From: Saccoglossus kowalevskii | Taxonomy: Eukaryota; Hemichordata; Enteropneusta; Harrimaniidae | Assembly: GCF_000003605.2 (NCBI RefSeq) | Contig: NW_003129358.1 | Coordinates: 511,165-553,139, forward strand | Direction of reading: 5' to 3' | Length of the DNA: 41,975 nt | In this document: one piece after another, positions 1 through 11,100 of the stretch | Layout of the letters: each line of letters starts with the position of its first letter | Numbering within the stretch: position 1 is the stretch's first letter | Program-made: the position numbers and the translations under genes | The notes under the pieces: model-generated | Told to the model about the DNA's origin: nothing | Database searches by the model: none | Seen by the model: only the letters and a program-made list of their open reading frames with translations

Positions 1-69
1 CCTCGGAAGGTGCGTATGTCCACGGAAGTTGCTATATATCTGTATTTTTGTCCTCGCAACATATAGCAA

Positions 70-146
70 TCCAAGTACACACACACCCACACACACACAC
101 TAACTGCAAAGACTCTCATTATGTGCTTCGCACATCGGAGTCAATA
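70..146 (-). repeat. head of a hairpin-headed modular repeat (reverse orientation)
   Basis: A CA-rich microsatellite (about 77-101) is followed by actgcaaagactctcatt and the hairpin ATGTGC-TTC-GCACAT. This is the reverse complement of the head seen at 32138 and 35838. The tandem body units expected with it would lie to the left, outside the window. Confidence 0.7.
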
Positions 147-167
147 AAAGATGTATGTTATTAAAGG

Positions 168-470
168 CCAATCAGAAAGCGGGTGAAAAAGTTCTAGCTG
201 AATCATGCTAATGAATGTTGATCTGAACAGCCAATCAGAAAGCTGGTGAAGAAATTCTAGCTGAATCATGCTAATGAGTGTTGATCTGAACAGCCAATCA
301 GAAAGCTGGTGAAGAAGTTCAAGCTGAATCATGCTAATGAGTGTTGATCTGAACAGCCAATCAGAAAGCTGGTGAAGAAATTCAAGCTGAATCATGCTTA
401 TGAGTGTTGATCTGAACAGCCAATCAGAAACTTGGTGAAGAAGTTCAAGCTAATCAGAAAGCTATTAAAG
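168..470. repeat. 63-bp tandem repeat, about 4.7 copies, each with a CCAAT box
   Basis: CCAATCAGAAA recurs at 168, 231, 294, 357 and 420, exactly 63 bp apart. A decayed sixth copy begins near 450. Because 63 is divisible by three, the minus strand stays open for 84 codons with a 21-residue periodicity; I take this as a by-product of the repeat and not a gene. Four copies read AGCCAATCAGA and the first AGGCCAATCAGA, close to the NF-Y consensus. Confidence 0.9.
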
Positions 471-904
471 ATGTGCTTGTAATAGAACAAATACAGTAAT
501 TATATTCATCCTGGTTGTCATTGAATTACAAGAGATTGCAGTAAGACGTCTGGTAGGCAAAAGGTAGCTAAATAAGTTAGTCTTACCAACTACATGTTTA
601 GTGCCCATCTTATCAAATAAATTATTAATTTTATTATTCACCCAGTGGACTCCAGTATTGAAAGTTCTTAATCCTGACAAGTTTTGAAGATACCCTAACA
701 ATATGGTTTCCCAATTTAAACAGCTGATTCAAATTACTGAAATTACCATAAGTAGCATAATTTACCTTATATGGAGATTGCATCACATGATCAGAAAAAT
801 AAGCTCTGATTGGTACAAAGATATAGTTACTATTACTACCTGTCTACAATGAGCTACACTAGTGAAAAGAGCAATTAAATGAAAAAAAACAGAATCTGAC
901 GTAC
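471..904. other. no identifiable feature (intron 7 or intergenic)
   Basis: This stretch lies between the donor of CatSper2 exon 7 and the 63-bp tandem repeat. A minus-strand open frame at 465-701 matches no family I recognise and lacks good splice sites. No exon encoding the expected hydrophilic CatSper2 tail could be found here. Confidence 0.5.
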
Positions 905-3900
905 CCATAATGCCGGCAAAGATATTCCCAAAAATAAATGATCCGATGCATATCCACGTAATCACATAGAATGTTGCCTTCAGGTCTACAACTTTACGCA
1001 TATCTGTAAGTAACTTATACCACTGGTCCAACGTAAAGAGTTGAAATAACGTCACCAGTGCTCTGGGTAAGGAACTACAGTAACATCATAAGAGTACACA
1101 TAAAGTTAGGACACCTATACACACACACATAGCAGTCAGCATAATTTCACCGTACAAACTGCCAGAATTGTTTTGCTATACTGCTGCTCATGCTCAGATT
1201 AGATACTCCAGTGCTGGGCAAGTTTTCTGTGGAGCTGCATACTCCCCTTCAACAATCAGTACATCTGTGAGAAAGGCTCAAATTTTAATTGGTGAATTTA
1301 ACACTAAGGTAAAATTGCGTGACCTGAAGACAGATTTCGAAATTTCCGAATGTTCAGAATCACAGTACACCGCTCGTCCGTGTTTGCAACTTTCAGTGTA
1401 AAAAATCCCCTCAAATAAAAGTGCTAGTGTCTTTCAACTAGCTCATATCAGCCTCTGAAAATTTCCACACTATTTTGCCTGAGCTGGAAAAACAAACATG
1501 CAAATTATTTTTGGCTATAGCATAATATTTCCATATTTTTGGGTTTATTTTCTCTGCAAAAATCATTTTATTCAACTGGTAATCCATGTTTCACAGCTGT
1601 CTTATATAGTTCTTATAGCTGTCCCCTTTTCTCCCCCTCACTATCTTTTAAAAACTGTTTCAACTATGCTACTGACTTCTTGTGTGGTTGTCTGTCTATT
1701 GTTCTTTTGTTTTTTTATATTTTTGTCCTACCCTCCATATTGCTAGATACTAGGGTATGCATGTGCAAAAATAATTACTACATGTTTGTCAGTAACTCAA
1801 GACTTAAATGTATCTTTACCCAGAATACATTGCTACTTACCTAAAACTGTCTTTGTAAAGTAAGTCTTCCCGATCAGAACGTGAATATTTTTCGAAGAAA
1901 TAAACCCCAGCAATAGCAAAAATGTACGCACACAAAAGTAATAATATCATAATGAATGTCATTGCCTGAAAGAAACGAAATAGTATCAGAATTACTCCAA
2001 CAGAATTAAAACTCTTTCAAACTATGGAAACACAGGTTATGCGGTAACAAGATATTTTTCAAATATTTTTTCAAAATCCCCCTTATTTTATTTAACCATA
2101 TTTATTAAGGATTGACCATTCAGTTTCTTCAAAATGGAGTTCTATGATTCCAAATAAAGTTCTTTGGTAGGTTAAGGTAAAGGGTGGTGTTGTTGGACAT
2201 TGTTTGTTTACATGAAATTCGAACACATGCTGCGTGACGACCTCTGCCCTTTATTGTCATTCCGCAATGATCTATTACTTTATCGGTACTCGTCGAGACA
2301 AGAATACTTTCATTTTTTTTACGTTCACAGAGGACAGAAACAGTATACAAGAGTGATAATTTGTCCGTGGTGCAGCCAATCATGGGAGACAAATCTCCCT
2401 GATGCTAGATGGCAGGTACCCTATAAGTAGACAATGACCGCCATACAGATATGAGGGCGCTATTCCATATAGAAGTCATACTGTACTAGTTGTTAATAGG
2501 TACATACCTCGAATGCCTTGGTAATTGCCAGTGCAATGAGTCTAGCTTGGCGAAATCTGGACACCATTTTGAGTGACCGCAGCACTCTGAAAACACGCAG
2601 GTTGCTAACAACGACAGTGAGGTCCTTAAAACCGCCCGTAGTTAATAGAATAATCTCAGGAATAAATGACTATGGAAGGAAAAAACAGAACAAGCTTGAA
2701 ACAAAAGTGTATTTTGAGTAGATTACAGTAAATTTATCAGTGTTTTGGTACAATAACAAATATGCACACTTAACACATCTACTGCTGAACGCCTCCATAG
2801 AAAATCATGGATTGCTGATACTGTAGCAAGATCCAGTAGAAAACCAGCAAGAACATCAGCTACAGATTTGAAAGTAGACGACAGAGCACCTCACCAGAAA
2901 CAAGAACTGTGTGTGTTACTGGTGGTGAATGAAATAGAGACCACATTTTTTTACCACCACAAAAAGAACAAAATGTGTGGAATTAAATCATCGCGACATG
3001 AAGTGTTCAAGTCCCTTATGCAAAACGACTCAAACACACATTGCATGACAGTGGTGCAGCAACTATAGCTTCTACATAGTAGAACATCAACATACCCCAA
3101 CGGTAACGATAAAGTCAAATATATTCCATCCATCCTTCCAAAACAACCAGAAATTATCAATCCACTTCAGTATGATTTCAAACATAAACAACATCAGAGA
3201 ACAATAGTCAAAAATATCCAATGCTCTTTTCAACACCTCCAGACTTGGATCGTTACGGTCAGAGATTTCTGAAAATTAATAAATAACTGTAAATTTATAA
3301 ATTCATTTAAAATGTCATTGTGCGTTCAAATTTGGTGTAAACAATGTTTTTCGCATGCATTGTATATGTCACATGCAGCCCATATTTTATAATATGGTGC
3401 AATAGCAAAACTCTTTGAGTAACTTTAATAGCCAAAACTCAAACCTGTAAGGTATAGTCTTCATGAGTTACACTGATAAAAACCTGATATATTGCACTAT
3501 TTATCGACTCAGTTATGGGATTTATTGTAGTGTAGTCAATAAATCCCATCATGCATTGCTCTTCAAATTCTGCTTCAGATGCTCACTAAACACTAAACTA
3601 ACCTAGAAAGTTGATAATGTTCAAAGTTTGCCTGGATGCAGTAGTAACATGATTAAAATAGTCATCCAGTAAATTCATATGCTAAACAAGGAATAATTCA
3701 AGCCAGGTGTAATGGAAAATATTGATTTTGTTATATATATTTTGTTATATCTTCGAACGTCGAATAGAGAAACCAACAGCGGCTTGAAAACACCCTAATA
3801 TTATTTATTTTAGCGAATTTTTAAGTTTTCCATTATATACAATGTGATGTTCTTTCCCATAATGCATTGTGTATACGTGTGGTAATATGATAAATGGGCA

Positions 3901-4934
3901 AAATTTTAACTCGAACTGTCCAGAAGAAAAAAGACATACAAACCTGACTGAATTCCTAATGCAATGGAATTTGCTAAAATCAAAGCCAGCATAAAGTTCT
4001 GAAACAAAGAACCTGACAGTCTGTTAAGGTAAACAGTTACCTTGCAGACGTTACTCAGTGTGTGTTATTCGTCATTTTTGGTAGATTCAAGTGCAATCCC
4101 ACTTTGGCAATTCAACATCTCACTTATATCTACTGCACCTGAGAACACACTCTATCCTCTATATTGTAGCATATGACAAACTAATAAAATTTCCAATTTA
4201 TTACAAATAGGTTTGTGTACCTTTTTTTTTTATTTTTAAAAAAAATGTAGTTTCTGATGAATCTTTTTTTATCCTAAGTTTCAATAAAGTAGGAAATATT
4301 TTCATAATTGAACAGGTAATGTACACCTGAATGCAGTTGGATGAACAAAACAGAAGTTCAGATTTTTTTTTAAAAAAAAGGATACTTTCCAACACAAAGT
4401 GAGCCCACATATCTAATGGAGGGCTTTTTCGGTTTTTATTTTTCACTCTGTTTTTCCGTCTGTCATTCATTTTTATTTCTGCTTTGTCTTTGCTGGAGTA
4501 CACCTGGAATTTGACTACACCACTGGAATTAGAGCGCATGATATTTTTCAATATTTCCGGATCTGCAAAGGTGAATCAAAACAGTATACAAAGTAATTAA
4601 ATATCAAGATATCAAAATCAACTATCGACGTTGAGGGCGTCTCAACGTTTCTGAAAAAAACATAAACTTTAAAAGTAGTTTTTACTGATATTTTCAACAA
4701 GCCAGTGATGATTCAGCACATAACACTTACTTGTTATGTTTCCAAATAGCGAGCAATCTTACCGGTGATATCTTTAGAATAGTATTTAGGGGCAGCCATT
4801 TGCCCTCTTTCGTCTAAACTATCCAAAAGATGAAAATCTTGAATTAGCTTGGATCGGAATAACTCCGCCAATGAGCATAGTTCTTCTGTATCCTCAGCGG
4901 GAGAAGAGTGTTTTATAATACTGTGTATACTCAT
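905..4934 (-). CDS. CATSPER2: CatSper2-type sperm cation channel, seven 5' coding exons (partial)
   Basis: I assembled this gene by hand from GT-AG junctions whose phases all agree. Exons on the minus strand: 4934-4763, 4562-4386, 4012-3944, 3268-3096, 2669-2508, 1965-1841 and 1074-905, giving 1048 nt or 349 codons plus one base. The start is ATG at 4934. Exon 1 is the cytosolic N-terminus (FRSKLIQDFHLLDSL). Exon 2 ends in the pre-S1 motif SPPLDMWAHFVLE. Exons 2-3 carry S1, exon 4 S2-S3 (FEIILKWIDNFWLFWKDGWN), exon 5 the voltage sensor S4 (RVFRVLRSLK, basic residue every third position), exon 6 S5 (YIFAIAGVYFF), and exon 7 the pore loop LFTLDQWYKLL and S6. As remembered, human CatSper2 has LFTLDHWYALL at the pore and RVLRSLK in S4, which separates it from CatSper1, 3 and 4. 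CatSper2 is one of four pore subunits of the sperm-flagellum Ca2+ channel; the pore Asp is intact. The hydrophilic C-terminal tail was not found in 1-900, so the gene is truncated by the window edge. Identification is confident; exon 3's upstream junction was chosen because it restores ESSLFQNF, matching ECPLFKNF. Confidence 0.9.
2176..2255 (+). mobile_element. degenerate copy of the TTAA-flanked MITE (in CatSper2 intron 5)
   Basis: The segment starts near taaagggtggtgttgttgg and ends tgacgacctctgcccttta. The core tgtttacatgaaattcgaac is nearly identical to the intact elements at 6170 and 13196. It is shorter than those copies, so it appears internally deleted. Confidence 0.6.
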
Positions 4935-5340
4935 CTCAAATACACTTGAAAGTTAGACTTTGGGTTCAAAGTGATCTGCTCGGAAACTTCAAGCGATGGG
5001 TGAATCGTGGATTTAGGGGATTCAACTCGGACTGCTACTGACACGGTCGATGTGCCTCTTCAAGCTGAAGTGTATTACATAAGCTTAATCTCATTCCATC
5101 GAAGCACGTCGATATTAGTAATATTTGCAACTGTAAGTAACCGCTACGCGAGAGTTGATTGAAAAGATCGTTGCAGCTCGCACGACCTTATTTTCATCTC
5201 GTGACGATTTTGCAAGTTTCGCGGCCGAGTGAGGGCGCACTATCGCGGATTTAAAGAAATTTCTATTTGAACTGCGAACCGACCTCGTATTTTGAGAAAA
5301 AGTGTTTGCTTATTTTATTGTGGTAAGGTCTTGTTTTTTG
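4935..5340 (-). promoter_or_regulatory. presumptive CatSper2 5' UTR/promoter region
   Basis: The stretch upstream of the CatSper2 start codon has clearly more CpG than its surroundings, notably at 5150-5280 (ctacgcgagag, gcagctcgcacgac, ttcgcggccgagtg, actatcgcgg). I see no clear TATA box at a sensible distance. Promoter function is inferred only from position and CpG density. Confidence 0.35.
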
Positions 5341-5502
5341 GATTTAGCTGCATTTCCTATCAGACATAGGTTTCTTCGTGTCTTTTGTCGGAAATTACGT
5401 ATATATTTTTAGAATATGTTGCCATACTTTTTGCAAAGCAAATTGCAGACTATCATATGTACACTTATAATTCATTGGACACACATTAGATATAACGTAG
5501 TA

Positions 5503-5709
5503 CTGTAAAATGACTAATTTTCACTGGGTTTAAATTTCACTGATTTACCATTTCGGGCATATTCAGTGGGTTTTAAATTCACGGTTTCGTCATTTAGATA
5601 ATGTGTTCTATGCTAAATTTTACATATTCACTGTGTTTTAATTTAGCGCATTTTTCCAGTCAGCGAAATAAGCTAAATTAAAACCCAGTGAATAATTACT
5701 CCTTTACAG
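5503..5709. mobile_element. 207-bp TA-flanked MITE
   Basis: Terminal inverted repeats CTGTAAAA and TTTACAG are flanked by TA on both sides (5501-5502 and 5710-5711). The arms continue as imperfect inverted repeats containing TTCACTGGGTTT on the left and AAAACCCAGTGAATAATTA on the right. No coding capacity. The TA target and length suit a Tc1/mariner-type non-autonomous element. Confidence 0.75.
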
Positions 5710-5711
5710 TA

Positions 5712-6105
5712 TATTATTAGGAAAACGTATATCCATTATATCCCAAGACCAAGTTAAAAATTTGAGTAAACATTTCACTGCTTATATATTATATACTAGT
5801 ATATATATGTTAACATGACAACCGAATCATTGACTAAAAGTTACTTTCAGCAAATAAACAGTAAAGATAGACTAGTATATGCAATAAATTACCATGACAA
5901 CATAATATTATACTAAATAGTGTTTAGCAGGACTGTCAGAAAGTCTTCTGTCTGCCTTGGCTTATTACGCAAGCTATTCATTCCTTCACGTTATATATTT
6001 GTCACATCATGACTAAGTCATTTCTGTTATTTAAAACCTGTGAAATTTAAATAGATGAACAACAAAAAAACGATCTTGTCATATTTGAAAAATAGTTCAC
6101 AAAAG
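5712..6105. other. intergenic, nothing recognised
   Basis: AT-rich DNA with short TA-rich runs (tatatattatatactagtatatatat near 5783-5810). No ORF, RNA gene or repeat family was recognised. Confidence 0.5.
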
Positions 6106-6426
6106 GCCAGACTGTCTACAATTTCTCTGGTCTAATGTTTTTTTTTTTTTTTTTACTCAAATGATTTAAATGGCGGTGGTTGTCGTGCCGCGTCCTGTTC
6201 GATGTGGGACTCATAGCGACGTACACAGTACACAACGCGTGCAAAATACATTGTTTATTTACATGAAATTCGAACACGCGCTGCGCGACGACCACCGCCC
6301 TTTAATCAAATACCTCAGTGCGTTTGCGAAAATGCTGTATACATTTCAAACGAGGTCTTTCGCAAACGCATTACGATATTTGATTGAATAATTTTAGTTG
6401 ACCAGAGAGATTATTGACAGTCTACC
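6106..6426. mobile_element. palindromic MITE interrupted by a TTAA-MITE
   Basis: Left arm GCCAGACTGTC...TTTCTCTGGTC (6106-6133) is inverted at 6390-6426 (GACCAGAGAG...GACAGTC). The inner part of the arms is AATCAAATACC...GCGTTTGCGAAA (6304-6333) against TTTCGCAAACGC...ATTTGATT (6358-6388). The left arm is broken between its outer and inner parts by a poly(T) run at 6137-6154 and by the TTAA element at 6170-6301; without these the two arms align along about 90 bp. Confidence 0.7.
6170..6301 (+). mobile_element. 132-bp TTAA-flanked MITE
   Basis: TTAA at 6166-6169 and 6302-6305 flanks inverted ends: ATGGCGGTGGTTGTCG on the left, and AGGGCGGTGGTCGTCG as the reverse complement of the right end. 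Internally it carries tttacatgaaattcgaacac. It is homologous to the element at 13196-13324, which lies in the opposite orientation. A TTAA duplication is typical of piggyBac-like elements, but the termini do not resemble canonical piggyBac ends, so superfamily is open. Confidence 0.8.
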
Positions 6427-6719
6427 ATATTTGCAAAGTATTGCGTTACGAAGTATCGTGTATGTTGCTTCATTAGAGTATATTAGTTCAATAAATCCAA
6501 TACACACTTTTGTCCAATCCCTTGCAACAGAATTAAAGAAATTTTGGTAATGTAGGATGACCAGAAACAGAATATTTTTTGTAGATTATTTTGTTTTCAT
6601 CATCAAAATCAATGATTAGAAACGAACAGTGCCTCCTTGTACGTCATCTTTCGGAAACGATAGCTCAGACATCAAATTTATGTTTGCTAGTTTATAGGTC
6701 CCATCATTGAATAGCAGGA

Positions 6720-6775
6720 CACAGTAAGCTGGCATCGGTGTATACACCCAGCGACACCGATGCCAGCCGACTGTG
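6720..6775 (+). ncRNA. 56-nt hairpin of pre-miRNA size (candidate only)
   Basis: Two 22-nt arms (6720-6741 and 6754-6775) pair through a 6-bp segment (CACAGT/ACTGTG), a 2x2 internal loop, then 14 perfect pairs (GCTGGCATCGGTGT), closing a 12-nt loop. Arm length fits a pre-miRNA. The flanking bases do not continue the roughly 11-bp lower stem expected of a pri-miRNA, so a transposon remnant is equally possible. Confidence 0.3.
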
Positions 6776-7186
6776 AGCAGGAGCAAGCATGTAAGCGGGG
6801 TATTGGCGTGATCACTTCGCGATTGGGTGGTATTAGCTTTACTGTGTGTCTCTTGTTATGCACTTCTTCAAGCAACCTATCTCTGCTGGTATTCCTGCAG
6901 CACCCACTGTGCGACTTCCAAAGGCCCGGGTTTTCTGTGAATAACATTGAGGATCATTGTGCTCCAATGCCTTGAAAATTTACAGGTCACAATGAGTCTC
7001 GTGATGACAATATTTGTTGTTTGTCTTCGTGCCAGGCGACATTGAATGTAACTTTGTTGTCTCTCCAGTGCTGACACATGATTAATTTTGCTACAGAGAC
7101 CATATTCATGTTTGAGACTACATGACAGGGCTGTGCGGCCATCTCCCTGTCAAATGACAATCCAATGCGCTATCCTGGCGTCAACC

Positions 7187-7222
7187 ATGGAGGTAGAAAA
7201 GAGATTTCTTTTCTACCTCCAT
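7187..7222. repeat. 36-bp perfect palindrome between 9-bp direct repeats
   Basis: A 16-bp perfect stem (ATGGAGGTAGAAAAGA and its reverse complement) surrounds the 4-nt loop GATT. It is flanked on both sides by the direct repeat GCGTCAACC (7178-7186 and 7223-7231), the same 9-mer that flanks the larger element to its right. Confidence 0.85.
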
Positions 7223-7231
7223 GCGTCAACC

Positions 7232-7776
7232 TAGCCCTGCGTACAGTGCTGTGTGTACGGGGACGCGTTCGGTTGATACTAGTAGTAGATGTCTCCACCA
7301 CAGCCCTGCGTACCTCCATAGACAAAGTCCGGGACTTTGAAAAATATAATTTTTTTAATGAAATAACATGCCCAGGTACCAAAAATGATGATTGATCACC
7401 AGATATATCCAGAACTCCCAGTTCGGAGTCCAATTGTGGATGAAATCGGCTACTTTGCCCTAAAAACAAACACATTCTCTTGCGTGAATGAAATTAAAAA
7501 TGGCGGCACTTGGTGGATAATTTCTCCGGTACCCACGCGTTTACATTTTGTCCGTCTTTACTAGTCGCTTTTTAAAGACATTTCAGTTTTGTTAATGGTT
7601 GTTACGGGTAACTATCGTCATTTCAACCGCTTTCGGTTGGGAAACTACTTATTTTTTAACTTGCGCACCAATTACGGTGCGCTCCCGGACTTTGTCTATG
7701 GAGGTACGCAGGGCTGTGGTGGGGACATCTATCAACCGAACGCGTCCCCGTACACACAGCACTGTACGCAGGGCTA
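7232..7776. mobile_element. 545-bp Mutator-like non-autonomous element with 9-bp TSD
   Basis: Long terminal inverted repeats occupy 7232-7333 and 7683-7776. They begin TAGCCCTGCGTACAGTGCTG and end CGCAGGGCTA. The left arm carries a 9-bp insertion (tactagtag) relative to the right. The whole element is flanked by the exact 9-bp direct repeat GCGTCAACC at 7223-7231 and 7777-7785. TIRs near 100 bp with a 9-bp TSD are the hallmark of Mutator-like elements. The roughly 350-bp interior has no transposase frame, so it is non-autonomous. A hairpin (gcgcaccaattacggtgcgc) sits just inside the right arm. Confidence 0.8.
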
Positions 7777-7993
7777 GCGTCAACCTGGCTCGGTCGAACA
7801 CAAGCATCTCCAGAGTCGCATTCGTTAGTGAATGAAGCACGACCAAAGCAATTGGCCTTCCAATTGCGTCTGTGGCACACTCATCCAGGGTAAACTAGAG
7901 GATGGTCCAGTCTGGAGAAAAGTGGAGACAAGCATTGTGCTTGCAGTACACAATCATTGAAATATGTGCTCAGGAGCAAGACCCTGTTATTAA

Positions 7994-8152
7994 AGCGGGA
8001 GGGGTCGTCACCTGCGCACGCGTGGGAATTGAGTCCCAAGAGACGGTAACAACACACGCTAAAAACGCAAAGGCTCATGGGTAGGCGCTTGTTTGTAAAC
8101 AATGACACGCTATGGCCATCTGACGCATGCGCAGGTGACGACCCCCCCCGCT
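7994..8152. mobile_element. 159-bp TTAA-flanked MITE
   Basis: TTAA at 7990-7993 and 8153-8156. The ends are near-perfect inverted repeats of about 25 bp: AGCGGGAGGGGTCGTCACC on the left, and GGTGACGACCCCCCCCGCT on the right. The terminal GGGGTCGTC core is shared with the 33700 element, and GGTCGTCG-like ends with the 6170/13196 pair. No coding capacity. Confidence 0.85.
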
Positions 8153-8156
8153 TTAA

Positions 8157-11100
8157 CAGCAACAATTTCTAGGTCATCACTGCACTTTTTAATATAAACC
8201 CTTACTAATGAAAGCAGTATACTACTAAATAAATATCTGTATGTAATCGCCAAGTGTTGTGTAGTGTTTGATGATCATATGCAGTTATATTCTGACTAAA
8301 TTTCCTAATACTCTCTTTCACTCCGCTATGAATAGCAGCTAGCAAACAAGCTTGACAACAATACATTGAGAATGAGCTCAACATTATTGTACTGGCAGGT
8401 TTTACAGTTATTGCACTTAGGTTCAAGCCTAAGTTTATCTAACACAAAAACAAGGGAAGTAGTACTTGGCAATGTAAGTTTCTTTCCACAGTCATGGGGT
8501 AAATCTCTCCTACATGTCCCATTCAATAAATCTGGCAACACGTTTAGAATCAAGACATTTATGTGACACCTACAAACAAGTTCCCACTGAAGATTCATTC
8601 ATGCTAAGGTAGACAAGGCAAATACCCAGCCGCGATGACTGTGGGGTTAGCTTTTAGAACTACCTGTCAGACAACTCCAGCCCAGATGAAGTCATTTTTT
8701 AATGTCCGTAGTTTTGCAGAGTAGACCATCTAGGTTCATTCTGAACCACAACGTGCATGACTTATATGCATGTACATGTATCTATATGTTGATTGTATAG
8801 CTCAAGACTTGACTTGCACACAAGTCAGTGTGTGCCGATGCTCACAACATGTTATTTCAAGACAAATGTTAACAGAGTAAATCAGTAGAAACAATAGCAC
8901 AGCCTTCAAAGCTCATCTTGTGATGCATATAAACTGTAAAACAATAACCAAGCATCTTTGAATGTAAGCTTACTCTTATTTAATTTGAAAATGTACTGTC
9001 TTTGAATTAGCCTTAGGGTTTAGTGGGGCTAAAGGTAGCCCAGAGTTTGGCCGTTGGTTTACGGGCAGCTATGCAAAGTATCACAGCCGAGTCTCAGGGC
9101 TAGGCTAAAGGTGATGAAATGGGAATGTATGCACAGATGATTTTTTTCTCTGGTTGACCTTCAGATCCAATTTAACCATAGATAGTATAGTATACTGTCT
9201 ATGATTTAACATACAGACTGATATATTGTGAACATGTGATGGCTTACATCATGACACTGCATTTGTGAGATGCTTCAACAGATTTCATTCATGAACATTA
9301 TGGTATTATCATTATTGCAGGACAGCTGAAAGTTGTCCATTTGGTATTGTTAAACGTTGATAGTAATACCCTGAAAACCCCTTCTTATTTACATGTGATA
9401 ATGGGACAGAGAAGGTTCAGTGTATGACAGATATCCTGGTGAGAGGACTGCAGTGTGTACCAAAAGAATGCATTGGTAATGCACTAAATCCAGGAGAGCT
9501 TGACACCATGTCTGTCTGGACCAATACGGGGAATACCAGTGTCGTACAGTTTGTGTTCTACATGATCTTGTCTAACACAACATATGAGCAACATAGGGCA
9601 TGAACACAGGTACTTGGTAAGAGTAGACAAATTGATCTATCTTTGAATGTTCTACAGTAAAATAATGCCATCCTCTGTGGTAGCGTCATTATGTGATTTG
9701 ATTCAGGCATCAGCCATGGGGTTCAAATGTAGTGGTATGGATACCTGTTATGCTACCAACAAGTTACAAACCTGGCTACATAAGTGTGATCTTGTTCTAT
9801 CTTGAAAATTGACAAGGCATGACTGTTGATTCTGCACCTAATACTAGATTAAGGTCAGGTTGATGGTTTAAACCCCAATCGGCTCAAGTGGTTGACTTTC
9901 TGCTCACCAGATTCTGCTGGACTAATATATGGTGTGTAGCAAGTGTCCTCTAAACTACAGAAAGCGAATCGTTACACAACACCAGCTATGGTGGTTTCCT
10001 GAGCGGCACCTAGGTACCTTAACCCGATCTATGACCACCGTGAAAGAAGTAGAATCAGCAGCGCTAACACAAGTATGCACACATACAAGGTCATGCAGAG
10101 TGGATCAATATTGTCAAACCAATGCATTAACTGGTAGATTTCTGACAGAGCAAATCTCTGATGACAGCAGAACTAACGAATGTGTATACGCTTTTACACA
10201 TCTTTCAGACAGAGTGTTTACCCATACATTCTTTCTATAAAGTTACCAAACCAAGAGTCTGGCCAAAACAAAATACTGAGGGTGTGTGGGTTTTAACCCT
10301 TTGCATGCCAGATAGGGACCCTAAGTTTTCCAATTATAAAGACATTTCATTTAGCTATGCCTATTGACATCAATTCCTATAGCCCAATATCAAGGGAGAG
10401 TTCAGCTCTGCAAGAACAAGGGTGATGCTGAAGTGGCATGTGCCTCAAACGTTCTTGTTATAAATAATCTTGGTGTAAATAAGATGACTTCAGATTCATC
10501 CAACATGGCAAGTGGCAAATTCATACAAATGATTTTAGGACAAAATCCACCTCATCTAAGAGTTCCTTTGTCACCAAGGAGCTTAAAGCGAGCAAGGTAG
10601 AGATAATGCCCTGATTAGTATGGCATGTACTATTCCATGAAACAAATAGAAACAGCTGCAATGTCCACATATAAAATTTTGATAAAGAAAACAGTCAGAA
10701 TAAATTCATATTGATTATGGGAAACCATACTCTAGCACCAACCTTGGCTGTCTTCTTAAAAACAGCTATGGAACAAAACAGCATCAACTATCAGTGTATT
10801 AGGTTACATTTTGTGTTCATTCTATATTCACCATTGGTTGCAAACTGTCTTTACTGTTTATTCATATTTCTTTTTGATTTGTTTTATATTTTTAGAATAG
10901 TTTTTTTTTCTCTTTTTAGATTATAGTTTTTAAATTTCTTTCTGTAAGACCCTTTTTATCCTTTCCTAAGGATTTTATGCGTCTAATAAAAAATAAAATA
11001 TAACTGAACATAATCTACACACTGAAATTGATCAACAAACAAGCTGCTCCCATTGGTCTGACTGTAGCCAATCAGGTACAATCTTCTCAGTAGCTTTGCA

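Noticed and set aside
141-395. 84-codon minus-strand frame with a 21-residue periodicity
   Set aside because: It is the translation of the 63-bp tandem repeat.
465-701. Minus-strand 78-codon frame resembling a retroelement fragment at first glance
   Set aside because: No catalytic or zinc-knuckle motif and no flanking LTR or LINE features.
4201-4551. Reading CatSper2 exon 2 through the T8/A9 run to a donor after NCIQ
   Set aside because: The frame would join exon 3, but it inserts about 15 residues absent from the family. The GAAA|GTATCC donor with the GTCAG|GTTCTTTG acceptor restores the expected short link.
9861-9925. tRNA- or SINE-like motifs (ggtttaaacccc, ggctcaagtggttgac)
   Set aside because: The box-like motifs are in the wrong order and no cloverleaf can be drawn.
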